Shown here in pieces: positions 11,893 through 22,484 of a stretch of DNA of 64,000 nt (positions are counted from its first letter, which is position 1; each line of letters begins with the position of its first letter). The stretch is from Choricystis sp. odSpoLacu1 (Eukaryota > Chlorophyta > Trebouxiophyceae): assembly GCA_958009055.1 (NCBI GenBank), contig OY253656.1, positions 248,001 to 312,000 of the forward strand. Direction: 5' to 3'. A model generated the notes under the pieces. It made no database searches. It was given only the letters and a program-made list of their open reading frames with translations, and was not told the DNA's origin. The position numbers and the translations under genes were made by a program.

Positions 11893-12325
11893 TCTGGAGG
11901 GTTGGTTTTTCGAGGTCAATATCGCCACCATGGTGCCCGCCGCGCCCCGTCCCCCGGCCCCGCTGCCGCCGCTGCCGGCTCAGGCGCCATCTTTTAATGT
12001 CGCCACCAGTTTGTGGGGGGTGAGGGAGGGCAGGGCGGGCGCGCCAGACGCGCCATGCCGGGGAGCCATACCCGAGTGTTGGAGGTCGCCTCGCACAGGG
12101 GCGTTACACTGCGCCCCGCCCCCCCGCTGGGCAGCCAGTGGGACACTTTAGATCAGGAAATGCACCACTAGACTCACCTGGCTGGTTTGGAGGGTTGGGG
12201 GTGCGGTGTATGGAGGGTCGGGAGGCGGGAAAAGGGAAATTCGCGAGCAGAGTGGTTCGACCTCGGGCCTCTGAAAACCAAAAGTTTGCTACGGCTAGGC
12301 GGCAGCGTTCGCTGTGTTTGTGCGC
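11893..12325. promoter_or_regulatory. Divergent spacer, secreted protein / SET protein
   Basis: 433 bp between two divergent start codons. The minus-strand side begins with a short AT-richer patch (11900-11935). No TATA-like box or repeat is evident. It must carry both promoters. Confidence 0.45.
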
Positions 12326-13628
12326 ATGGCGGAAGCCTCTGCCGCCGCCTGGGCGTGGGCCCTCCAGGCGGGCGTCGACGTCACCGGTGTGGCCCCCGCC
12401 CCCCTCGCCCCCGGCTCGTGTGAACGAGGCATGTTTGCGACGGTCCCCGTCGCGCCCGGCACGCCCCTCGTCGCCGTGCCGGCGGCCGCCGTGCTGACCG
12501 CGCCCGCCGCCCGGGACGCGGCCCCGGTGTGGAGGGAGTCAGTGGTGGCAGCTGACCCCCTCTTGCCCCCCGCTGTCGAGCTGGCCGCGTTTCTGGTGTG
12601 GGCGGCGGCGACCCCCGCCGCCCCGTTCCACTTGTACGCTGCCTCCCTGCCCCCCACCTACACGCTGGCGATGACGTTTGAACCGCAGGATGCAGAGCTG
12701 CTGGGGGCGTCATTTGCTGTGGAGGCGGCGGTGGCAGCGGCTGAGGCTGCCGCTGGCGACGCGGACGCCGCGGCAGCAGTGCTAACCCGTCTCGGCTTGA
12801 GCCCGCCGCGCTCATCGCTCATCGCCGCGCTGTGCGCGGTGCGCAGTCGGGCCATGCACCACCCTGATTGTCCTGCGGGCGCGTTGCTGCCGCTGGGCGA
12901 CTTGTTCAACCACGCACCGCCGCGCCCACCACAACCGCCAGACGTGGGCGGCGGCTGCCGCGCGTGCGCCGGGTGGCACGGCGCCACTGGCGCCGTGCCT
13001 CCGCGGTGGTGACGACAATGACGACCCCACCTCCTCCCTGCCTGAGTCGTGGGGCGACGGCGCGTGGGACGAGAGCGCGGGTGTGTTTCGCGTGACGGCG
13101 CGAACAGACTACCAGCCGGGGGCCCAAGTCTTTCTCTCTTACGGCTCCCTCACCAATTGGGACGCTGTGGAGCACTATGGCTACGTGCCCCAAGCCAACC
13201 CCTGCGACACCGCGCCCGTGACCACTGTGGCGGCCGTGCTGCCGCGCGCGGGCGTTTCCGCGGCCGACGCGTTTTTTCATGCCAACGGTTCACCCTCGTG
13301 GCGCCTGCTGGCCGCCGCCCGCACCGCCACCGCGCCCCGTGGCTCCGACAAGGGGCGCGTGGCGGCCGGGCTGGCGGCCAGCGCGGCGGGGGACGCGGCC
13401 GCGCTGCGGGCGTTGGCGGCGGTCGCGCGTGCGGCGCGCGCGGCACTGCCGCCGAGACAGCAGGCACCGCCAGGGCGGCCGGCGGCAGCAGTGGCGGTGG
13501 CGTGGAGGAGAGAGTATGAAGCGGTGTTAGGGAAAGCAGAGGCAGTGTGTGGGCGGGCGGCGGCGGCAGCAGCAGCAGCGGCGGCGGGGCAGGTGAGAAC
13601 GGTGGCCGACGTGCAGCAAAGGCGGTGA
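12326..13628 (+). CDS. SET-domain protein of the Rubisco-LSMT/SETD type (one frame break)
   Basis: Probable protein-lysine methyltransferase, about 430 residues, read as a single exon. The N-terminal half has the LSMT-like arrangement (ERGMFATVPVAPGTPLVAVP), then the post-insert SET core LPLGDLFNHAP with the Asn-His pair, followed by the C-terminal SET motif QVFLSYGSLTNWDAVEHYGY and NPCDTAP. These two halves are in different frames: the shift lies between about 12920 and 13010, where one base too many, or two missing, separates them. The C-terminal part is the Ala-rich helical domain usual for this family. The substrate cannot be told from sequence. There is no clear transit peptide, so plastid location is uncertain. 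A donor-like CAG/GTGAGA occurs near the very end, but no acceptor follows. Confidence 0.8.
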
Positions 13629-14810
13629 GGAAAAAAATTCTATCTCTCTCTCTCTCTCTCTGCAAAACATTCTTTTTTGACGAAACGCACACGCGACCAC
13701 GTTGTTCATTACAAAGGTGAAGGCCTGCCTGGCGGCCGGCGGCGGGGAGCGGGGGGGCGGGCGAGGGGCAGGCAAAAAAGGGCGGCGCAAAAGAGAGCGC
13801 GCCCCGCCGCACACACACGCGCGCAACGCACCCCACGCTTTCCGTCGTGGGTCGTCTTTTTTTTGGCGGGGTAAAGGGGGAGAATGCTCGGCAAGAAGGT
13901 GGGGATCGACAAGGGCTGTGGTGTAGGGCCCAGGGGAGGGGGGGGGGGGGGGGCATGCACGAGCCAAGGACGGAGGGGTGGCAGAAACCCGCCGCCCCAA
14001 CCAGCCGCCTTGTTTGTTTTTTCTCTCTCTCGCCCCATTGTTGTGTGGGTGGCGCTTGTTGTTGTTTTTTCGCTTCACCGTTGGGGGATACGCAAACCGA
14101 TCGAAAGGGGGGGGGGGGGGGAAGGGTATAAATAAAAGACCTCGACACGCCAAAACATGAAGAAAAAAAGAGTGGGTGGCTCCCAGCGCCCCCCCCGACA
14201 CACCGCAGCAACAGCAGCAGAAGCGTGCGCGTGTGTGTGTGATGGGGGGGGCGCTCCGCCACTCCAGGCTTTGGTTTTGGGGGGACGCGGTGGGGTGTGC
14301 AGGGCGCAAAACGTTCAGGTCGGGGGAGGGGAAGAGTACTGCCAAAAATGGTGGGTGGGGGGGGGGGGGGACGGAAACAAAAAAAACACACGAGGAGCCA
14401 GTTGAAAAACGACGTGGAGTGGTAGGAGTGCGCCAAGAGTGCGGATGGCAGGGCGGCGGCAGGGGGGGGGGGAAGGCGGTGGGCTGGTGGGGGGGGGGGG
14501 GGGGGAGGGCGGCCAAAACACGCGCCGACGCGCGCGGCGCGCGTTTTTGGCCCCGGGTGTGGCTGTGGCTAAAACTAAATGAATCGTTGGTCGCCGCCTT
14601 TCAACTCCGGTACAGCAGTGGAGGGGGGCAGGGAGAGTGGGGGGGGGGGGGGGGGGGCCGAAAGCCCCCCCCCCCCCCCCCCCGCGCACCCCGCCCGCCC
14701 ACACACTGCGTCGCTCCCGAACCGACACACTCACGCGCGCCATTCGCGTTGTGCACCCTCTTCTCGCTTCAGTCAAGCGCCTGGACCACGCCGCAAAACC
14801 GTGCGCTCAC
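13629..14810. other. Convergent spacer, 1.18 kb, rich in G homopolymers
   Basis: This spacer lies between the 3' ends of the SET gene (plus) and eEF3 (minus). It begins with a (CT)n tract (about 13641-13661) and then carries several long G runs on the plus strand (around 13936-13953, 14107-14120, 14348-14370, 14490-14506) plus the G19/C19 inverted repeat listed separately. The open frames across it are low-complexity and look like chance. No gene is recognised. Confidence 0.6.
14639..14683. repeat. Perfect G19-loop-C19 inverted repeat
   Basis: Nineteen G (14639-14657), a seven-base loop CCGAAAG (14658-14664), then nineteen C (14665-14683). As RNA or single-stranded DNA this would form a 19 bp all-GC hairpin. 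It lies about 130-170 bases beyond the eEF3 stop codon, in its likely 3' UTR or termination region. The G strand could also form a quadruplex. Confidence 0.85.
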
Positions 14811-17800
14811 TCACTCGTCTTCATCCTCGGTGTCCGACACGTCCTCCCCGCGCTCGCGCCGGGCGGCGCGCACCTTGGCCGCCTTCTTCTTCTCCTTGTT
14901 GGACAGCTTCTTCTTGGGCGCCTTGATCTTGACCGTGTTGCCCAGCGCGTCGACCGTCTCCTCCTGCCGCTTCCACTCCAGCTTGGCGGCCTCCAGCAGG
15001 GCGGCGGGGGCGCCCTCGGACGTCATGGTGCCGTTGGCCACGGTCCAGGTCTCGGGGCAGAGGGCGCCCGAAAACTCGCGGTTGTGCGTGATCATGACGA
15101 CCCCCCCCCCCGTACTCCTTGATCGCGTCCGCCAGCGCGCCCAGCGACTCGCGGTCCAGGTAGTTGGTGGGCTCGTCCAGGATGAGCATGTGGGGAGACT
15201 GCCACATGGCGGCCGCGAGGACGACCTTGACTTTCTGGCCGCCGGAGAGGCCGCGGATGTGGGAGTGGGTGCCAAACTCGGCGTCCACGCCCAGGTCCAT
15301 CAAGTGTTTCTCCACCTGGGCCTGGGTCAGGGGGCGGGCGTGGAGGCCGAGGCGGGCGGCCTCCTTGACGTCGACCTCGGTGATGAGCTAGAGTGTGTGT
15401 GGGGGGGGGGGGGGGGGGGGGGAGGGTCGTGCGTGGTCGCGCTCTCTCCCTTCTCTCCTCTCCCTCCCCTCTCCCTCTCCCACCCTCCACCCACCTTGCC
15501 AAACCCGCGCTTCTCCAGGTCGTCGCGCGGCATCCACGTCGTCTCGTCGGCGCGGTACCCCACCCACTGCACCTCGTACTCGTAGTCGCGCTTGAGCTTG
15601 CGGCGGCCGACCAGCTTGTCGACGACGCGCTTGGTGCCGTCCTCCAGTTTGAACGGTTCCTGCAGCGCCTTCTCCTCCTCCTCCGTCATGACGCGGTCCA
15701 CCTTGGACAGGTTCTCGCGGTCCTCCCCGATCTCGTAGCGCCAGCGGATGTACTCGTTGGGCGTCTTCTCCAGGTGCATCTCCAGGTGGTGAAACGCGTG
15801 CTGCGCGACGTAGGCGATGCGCAGGTTGGGGTGCTTCCACACGTCGCCCGTCGTCGGCTCCATCTCGCCCGTCAGCAGCTTGATCATGGTGGACTTGCCC
15901 GCCCCGTTGGCGCCCAGCACGGCGACGCGCGAGTTGAGGCAGCACTGGACGGAGACGCCCGACAGAATCGTGCGGTCGCAGCCGGGGTAGGCAAACGACA
16001 TGTCCTTCATCTTGATGATGGCGCGGTCTTTCGACTTGACGCCCTCCAGGAACGACGGCTCCGGCAGCACAAACTTGATGGACGTCGCCCCCAGCTCGTA
16101 GTACGACCGCGCGGCGGGCACGCACTTGACAAACTCGGAGAGGTTGCCCTTGTAGCGGCGCAGCTTGCGGTTTTCGTAGTGCACGATGTGGGTGCACACG
16201 TTGTCGAGGAACGACGAGTCGTGGGAGACGATCATGGAGGTGACCTCCGTCAACGACGTCAGGTAGTTCTCGAGCCAGGCCACGTTGGTGACGTCCAGGT
16301 GGTTGGTGGGTTCGTCGAGGAGCATGATGTCGGCCTTCATGAGCATCGCGCGCGCGCGAGCGCGAGCTTCATCTTCCACCCGCCCGAGAGCGAGGCGACG
16401 GGCGCGCCCAGCATCTCCTCCGTGAAGCCCACGGACGACAGCATGCGCTCGACCTCCGCCTTGGGGGGGGCGGTCGTCGTCTGCAGCAGGGGGTCGGTGA
16501 AGATGAACTCGACGACGGGCGTCTCGGCCTGCGACGCGTCGATGTCGTGCTCCACGTACACCGTGCGCAGTTCATCCTTGGGCGGGAACCCGTCGAGCTG
16601 GCCGTTGGCGATCGCGCGCATCAGCGTCGACTTGCCGCACCCGTTGGCGCCGCACAGGCCGTAGCGGCCGCCGCGCTTGAGGCGGAGGCGCGCGTTGTTG
16701 AGCAGGATCTTGCCGCCGTAGGCCAGCGAAAACTCGCAGTTGCACAGGTCGACGCCTTCATCGTCGTCCTCCTCCTCGGCTTTGTCTTCAGCGGCCACCT
16801 CGCACGCGCGCAGGAAGGCGGTGGTGATGGCGGCCGCCTTGGCGCCGGCGACGCCCTCGAGGCGGGGGGCGAGGCAGGCCCACTCGTCAGCGAGGAACTC
16901 TTTGGCGTCCGAGAGCGCGCAGCCGGCGGTGGCCACGTAGTCGATGATGGCGGCGTCCACGTTGGTGAAGCCGGCGTCGGCCAGGGCCTTGACCAGGGCA
17001 GCGCGCGTCGTCTCGGGGTCGGCCGGCGCAAAGCGGGCCAGGGTCCTGGCGTCGGCGCCTTCGGCGCCCACGCGGATCAGCGTCTCGCGCGCGCGCTCCG
17101 CCACGCCGCGCGCCTCCGGGTCGGACACCTCGTCCGCCATCTTGGCCAGGTCGGGCAGCAGGCGGGGCAGGAAGACGGCGGCGTCGAGCGGGTTGTCCAC
17201 GAGTTTGGCCATGTTGTCGGTGATGACTGCGGCCTTGCGTCGCACCGCCGTCACGCGCTCGCGCAGGCCGCGCAGCAGCAGGGGCACCATGACGGACAGC
17301 GTGGGCGCCTCCACCGCCTGCACGAAGGTCGTGGCACCGAGCTTGTGCACGCAGTCGGCGACTTCGGAGGGGCGCGCGATGCACGAAATGAGCACGGGGA
17401 TGAACTTCTCGATGTCGTTGTTGCCGACGGTGGCGCACACCGCCGCCAGGGCGGCTTGGGCGGCGTCCTTGACGGCGGGCTTGGCGTCCGACACGGCGTG
17501 CGAGGCGGCGGGCATGATGGTGGGGACGAGGAGGCCGACTTGGCGGGGGGCCGCGGCCGACAGCTCGCCCAGCGTGCGCAGGGCGGCGACCTTGGTGAAC
17601 CACGAGTGCTTGGTGTCGGTGGCCTCCAGGATGGTGGGCACGACCGACTTGGCGGCCCAGGGCGCGATGGAGGCGGTGGCGGCGGAGATGGCGTCAACGG
17701 CAGCGTCGCGGACGGGGGCCGCCTTGTCGCCCGCCAACAGGAACAGAGTCGGCAGAGCGGTGGCGAGGGCAGCCTCAACGGCAGCCCCCCCAGCCTTGGC

Positions 17801-18109
17801 CAGGGCGGCGAGGCCCAGGGCGGCGCCCTCCTTGGCAGCGGGGGACGCGTCCTTGGCGCCCGCGGCGGAGACGAGGTCGGCGACGGCGGCGGGGGCGGCG
17901 GCCGCAGTCACAGACTTGGCCCACTCGCCAGCCGCCGCGCGGCGTGCTTCGGGGTCGGCGTCGGCAGCGAACAGGCCGGCCAGGGGGCCGGCGTCCGCCA
18001 CCTTGAGGGAGGCGAGGGCCTCAGTCGCGGCGGCCGCGCCCTTGAGGGCGGCCGGGTCGGCGGCGCCCGCGGCGGCGGCGGCGGCGGTGGACGGGGTGTG
18101 GGGGCACAT
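14811..18109 (-). CDS. Translation elongation factor eEF3 (two frame breaks)
   Basis: Ribosome-associated ABC ATPase that helps release tRNA from the E site. Exons 18109-15495 and 15387-14811 give about 1,062 residues once two breaks are allowed for, close to the 1,044 of yeast eEF3. Order: HEAT repeats (about 1-320), four-helix region, ABC1 with GANGCGKST and [13 protein letters not shown], then [12 protein letters not shown]2 with GANGAGKST; the eEF3-specific chromodomain-like insert ([16 protein letters not shown]); then [12 protein letters not shown] and [18 protein letters not shown]. The C-terminus is a basic tail rich in Lys, ending acidic. Break 1 is at an alternating GC tract, 16347-16358 (two bases extra); break 2 is in a run of eleven C, 15101-15111 (one extra). 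Both restore conserved eEF3 sequence ([10 protein letters not shown] and [10 protein letters not shown]). The C-rich intron ends in TAG. Confidence 0.93.
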
Positions 18110-19098
18110 GGTGTCTTGGGGTGGGTCTTTGGGGGGGGTGGGGGGGTGAAAAAGGGGGGGGTGTCGGTTTGCGTGCCGAAAACTGAGGGGGAGGGAGAGG
18201 GTTGGGAGGGACCGTGAGCGAACGACGACGGTGCGAGAGGTGTGGGTTCGCCCTCCCAAGGCGAGTTCTCCGTAGCCCCCCAGCCGCCTCCCCCCGCCAC
18301 AGCGCGCGCCCTGGCCCTCCCATCGCGTCCCGTCACGCGAGTTGTCGCGCGCGAGGGCGGGCGAGGGGCAAGGCAGGCGCACGCGGCGAGGCGAGGCGAG
18401 CACCCCAGCGCCGCGGCTCAAACGCGGCAGACGCCTCGTCGCGCGCTTTCCCCCCGCGCGCGCGAGCCACACCGTGCCTGTCTCCCCCCGCCCGACCGCG
18501 CATGCGTGCCGGGCGTTGCTCCCGCGTCCAACGGAGCGGGCGGGGCGAGGGTGGGCGGGCGGGGGGAGGTGGGCGGCAGTGGGCGCAGCACGGGGGCGCC
18601 GACGCCAGTCGAGCTCTCCCTTTTTCCCGCCCCCTGGCCAAGCCGCGCCAGCCACCCGTTGCGCAACTTCCAACGTCCCCGCCGAGTGCCGAGGGCAAAC
18701 TCATCGTCGTGTTGGGGCGGGGACGGCGGAGAAGGCCGCAGGGCGCGGGGCCGGCGGATGGCTCCGCATCGCACGGCGGCCGCACTCGCGCAGCGCGGCG
18801 CTCCGCATCGGGCCCCGCACGGAGGCCCGCTGCGCCCTGCTGCACCCCAGCGTACGTTCTCAACTCACCGGGAAGGGCGGGAGGGGGCTTGTGGCGCTCA
18901 GCAGTTTGCGAGCGGCCAAAAGGTTGTGAGAGCGAACAAAAATACGGGCTCGGCCCAGAGACGTCCGTCGTCGTCCCTCTGCTTCGCTCTCCCGCCGCTC
19001 GCTCGGCTGGCCTCTCCCCACACCACGCCTCGAGTATCTTCACGCCGACCAAAAAAAAACCTACTGCAATAAAAAACCCCGCACACCCTCACAAACCC
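18110..19098. other. Spacer upstream of eEF3, 989 bp
   Basis: Sits between the eEF3 start codon and the MIC60 stop codon, both minus-strand genes. It should contain the eEF3 promoter and perhaps a 5' UTR intron. CT/GA-rich near 18190-18240, GC-rich in the middle, and an A-rich patch around 19050-19075 likely to belong to the MIC60 3' UTR. Long open frames cross it but none shows recognisable domains. Confidence 0.5.
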
Positions 19099-21826
19099 TC
19101 ACTGCGCCACACTCACCGCCACCGCGGCCGCGTGCGCCGCCAGCGCGTGCGCGGCCGTGTCGGCCGCCGCGCGCGCGCGCGCGCGCGGCACACCACTCCC
19201 CCACCGCGGCTTCACCCGCGGTGCCCGCTGCCGCGGCAGCCACAGCATCTGCAGCAGCACCCCAGTCGCCCGCGTCTGCGGCTGCGGTGGCAGCCGCCAG
19301 CAGGGACGTCCGGTCGTCGTGGCCTGCGGGTTGTGAAAGTTTGAGTGACGCCGCGAGCCGAGCCGCGGCGTGCGCCAGCGGGCCCCCCCCCTTCGCCGGC
19401 AGCAGGGCCAGGCCCGCCGTCACGCGCGCCACATCGGGCCAGCGTTCGGTTAACGACGCGATGGTGGGGACACCAGTCGTGAGGGAGGCCGGCGGCAGCG
19501 CGTCGACGATGGCGGCGACGAGAGGGTCGCCCGGCGCGGCCACGCGCGCAGAGGCAGCGTCATCCCCCAGCGGCACCCCCGCCGACACGGACGCCGCCAG
19601 GGAGGCGGCGACAGCGGCCAACCTGTGTGCGTTGAGGGAGGCGGCGCGCTGGTCGGCGCGCGCGTCCAGGGCGGACTGCAGGGCGTCCACTTTCAAACGG
19701 ACGGCGTCGAGCTTTTCGATGCGGGCCGCCCGCTCCCTCGCAGCTGCTTCCGCGGCCGCAGTCGCCATGTACGCCGCCTGCCTCGTCAGCTCAGCTTCCC
19801 GGGCTGCGTCTGCATCGCCCTGGATGCGGGCCAGGGTGGCCAGGCACTCGTCGGCGAGGCGGTCGAGGCGGGTGGCAGCCGCGGTCGCACGGGTGCGCGC
19901 CGCGTCCGCGTCAGCGCGCGCGGCCGCTGTTTCGGCCGCTGAAGCTGCGCGTGCGGCTGCCACGGCTTCAGCCAGGGCGGCCGCATCGCGCGCGGCGGTG
20001 GGGCGGCCGGCGGCGGTGAGGCCGGCGGCCAGGAGGGAGGCGGCCGACGCGGCCGCGTCAGCGGCGGCGGCGGCGGCGGCGCCAGGAGCGGCAGCCGCGC
20101 CGCCCTCCCCATCCTCATGCACAGCCAGCGCCGATTTGGCGGCGGCCAGGGCGGCCGCGATCTCGGCGCGGGCGGCGCCCCACTGGGGCGGGTCGGGGGG
20201 TGGTGGCTCAGAGGCAGGTGGAGACGGCAGCACGCTGCCGCCTTCTTCCCCCAACGCCGGCATGCGGCCTCCATGGCCGGGCGGCGGGTCGGCTGCCGTG
20301 CGCGGTGGCGCGGTGGGCGGGGCGGCCGCCGTGTCACCAACCGCCAGCGTGGACCGCGCGGGCGGCAACGTGCCGCCCCGCCCGTCGGCGGCCACCGTCG
20401 GCTGGTGCGCCGGGCCGCCACCACCACCACCACCACTCTCACCACTACTCTCGTGCGTCCACTTGCCGGTGGCCACCTCGTTTAAAAGAGACGCAACAGG
20501 CCCCGCTTTCAGCGCGGCCGCCGCGTCAGCCGCGACAGACGCCACGTCGGCCGCCACCCGGTCCATGGCATCGTGCGCCGCAGTGGAGGCGCGGGTGGCG
20601 GTGTCGCGGGCGGCGTCGGTGGCGGCGCCCGCCGCGCCGCGCGCGCTGGACGCGCCGTCGGCCGCCGCGTCAGCCGCTGCGCCTGCGGCCGCCTCCACCG
20701 CGTCCACCGCGTCGGACGCAACGTGGGCAGCGTCATCGACTGCGGCCTCGACCGTGTCCACGGCCGCGTTGACGGCGGCGGAGAGGCGGGTGTCATCAAA
20801 GGATGTAGTCTCCGCGGCAGCTGCCTCCACCCCATCCGCCGCCTCCGCCACCACGGTGGCCACCGCGTCGCCCGCATCATCCAGCGCGTCGGCCACGGCG
20901 GCGGCGGCGGCCTGGAAGGATGGGTCGTTGTTTTTCGGCAGTGGCGGCGGCACGCCGCCACCACCACCCCCACCCCCTCCAAACACGCGGAATGGGGATG
21001 AAGATGACGACGTAAAGTAAAACAGGCCGACCGCGCCCGCGGCAGCGGCCAGCAGGCGCCAGTCGAGCGAGGAGGAGGGAGGGGCGGCGGCGGCAGTGGC
21101 ACCCCCACCACCCGCCGCGAACCCGGCGGTCGTCGTCGGCCCCCCATAGTACGCGGGCCGCGTCAATGGCGGCACACTCACACTGGGCAGGGGAGGCGGC
21201 AGCGGCGCGGCCGGCAGGGGCGGCGGCGGCGGTGGCGGCGGCGCAAACGTCGTTGCAGGCCGCGGCGGCACCACGCTCGGCCGCGCGAGCGCCGCGGGCG
21301 GGGGGGGGCGGCGACACCCCGACCACGGGGGGAGGCGGTGGCGCCGACTTGATGTCGAGTTTGGGGAGTGGAGGCTGTAGCGGGGTGAGGGGGGGGGTGA
21401 GGGGAAGAAAACGAACACGTGCGCGCGCCCCCTTTTCTATCTCTTCCACAAACGCACCTCCACCACGGGCGCCGGTGCCACCGTTTCAGGCAGAGGGTTC
21501 TTTCTGGGGCGGCCGGGGCCTCGCTTGGCTGGCGTCTGAGTGTGGGAGAGGGGGAAAGGACGTGAGCGCATGAATCGTGGTGCACGCTGTTTTGCGACAG
21601 CCTCCCCCTCCTTTGACCTGCAATGCCCGGCGTGTTGGCCGGGCACACACTGCACTCGCGTGGCGGGCGGGAGCGTCCCACGCTCCCCTTGTCTTTGCAT
21701 GCGTCACCCAATCGCACACACTCCCTCTCTCTCCCCCACACACACCTTGGCCTTGGCCTTGCCGCCGCCGCGCGCGGTCGTGGCCAGCAGGCGCACGGCT
21801 GCAGCCACGGCGTGGCGGCGCGCCAT
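19099..21826 (-). CDS. MIC60: MIC60/mitofilin, cristae organising protein, with AT-hook-like cassette (two frame breaks)
   Basis: Core subunit of the MICOS complex at cristae junctions. Exons 21826-21746 (27-residue mitochondrial presequence, MARRHAVAAAVRLLATTA), 21535-21458 (26 residues carrying KRGPGRPRK, an AT-hook-like motif) and 21374-19099, all joined in phase 0. Exon 3 encodes a Pro-rich stretch, a membrane segment (LLAAAAGAVGLFYF), a long Ala-rich coiled region and a C-terminal mitofilin domain (IEKLDAVRLKVDALQSAL, then AAADAGDWGAAADAVAAA). The protein is about 810 residues. Frame breaks: a run of nine G at 21300-21308 (one extra) and an alternating GC tract at 19169-19187 (two missing or one extra); the repaired end reads AAADTAAHALAAHAAAV and stops at 19099. 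The mitofilin call rests on the C-terminal domain and topology; the AT-hook is inference. Confidence 0.78.
21536..21745 (-). other. MIC60 intron 1 with two strong hairpins
   Basis: A 210 bp intron, longer than most in the window. It contains two perfect 8 bp inverted repeats: 21624-21631 with 21638-21645 (TGCCCGGC, six-base loop) and 21669-21676 with 21680-21687 (GGGAGCGT, three-base loop), 23 bases apart. Other introns here are mostly simple purine/pyrimidine sequence. Confidence 0.6.
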
Positions 21827-21995
21827 ATTGGGGAGCGGCAGAGTAACACAGAAGGAGAGAAAAGAGCGGTCGAAGGACTGCTTTGCTTTTTCGATTCTCT
21901 TTACACCAATCGCCGGCGGCCGGGTGTTTCCAAACGACCCGCGCGCCGACCCTGCGCCCGTGTGTGGCCACCACACACACACACACACACACACC
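21827..21995. promoter_or_regulatory. Divergent spacer MIC60 / ABCF3 with (CA)n
   Basis: 169 bp between the MIC60 and ABCF start codons. A 23-base CA repeat (21972-21994) abuts the ATG of the ABCF gene, so it lies in that gene's 5' leader. Confidence 0.6.
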
Positions 21996-22446
21996 ATGGC
22001 CACCGTGGAGTCCCTGACCGCCGCCTGCACCGCTGCAGGCGGCACCCCGGGCGCCGCAGACGCCGACGTCCTGTCCTACATCGTGGCCGCCCTGGCCGAT
22101 GCAGACGGCCTGGAGGACGCGGTGGACAGCTTTGGCGAGCTGCTGGTGGAGAGTGGGGCTGTGGGGAGCGAGGCGGTGGCGCGTGCCACGCTGGCCGCGC
22201 TCGTGAGCGGCGGCGACGGCGCTGCAGGTGCGCCTCCCCGGTCGCCACCCTCGCCCCAACGCTTGGTGGGCGCAGGCATGAGCCTGGATGAGCTGACGCA
22301 CGCCTACACCAAGCTGCACGCGTCTGAACAGCAGCTGGCGGACTCGGATCGTGTCAAGGAAGCGTTGCGCACCGCTTTCCCAACCGACATCGACACCACC
22401 GCCGCCTCCGCCAAGGATCTCGCCAAGCTGGCCAAGCGGCGGGAGG

Positions 22447-22484
<38 letters not shown>

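Noticed and set aside
13590..13628. A further exon of the SET gene after CAG/GTGAGA
   Set aside because: No acceptor or open frame with SET-family similarity is found downstream before the G-rich spacer.
18110..19098. Long open frames on both strands upstream of eEF3
   Set aside because: GC-rich DNA yields such frames by chance; the products are Arg/Ala/Pro-rich with no domain or repeat.
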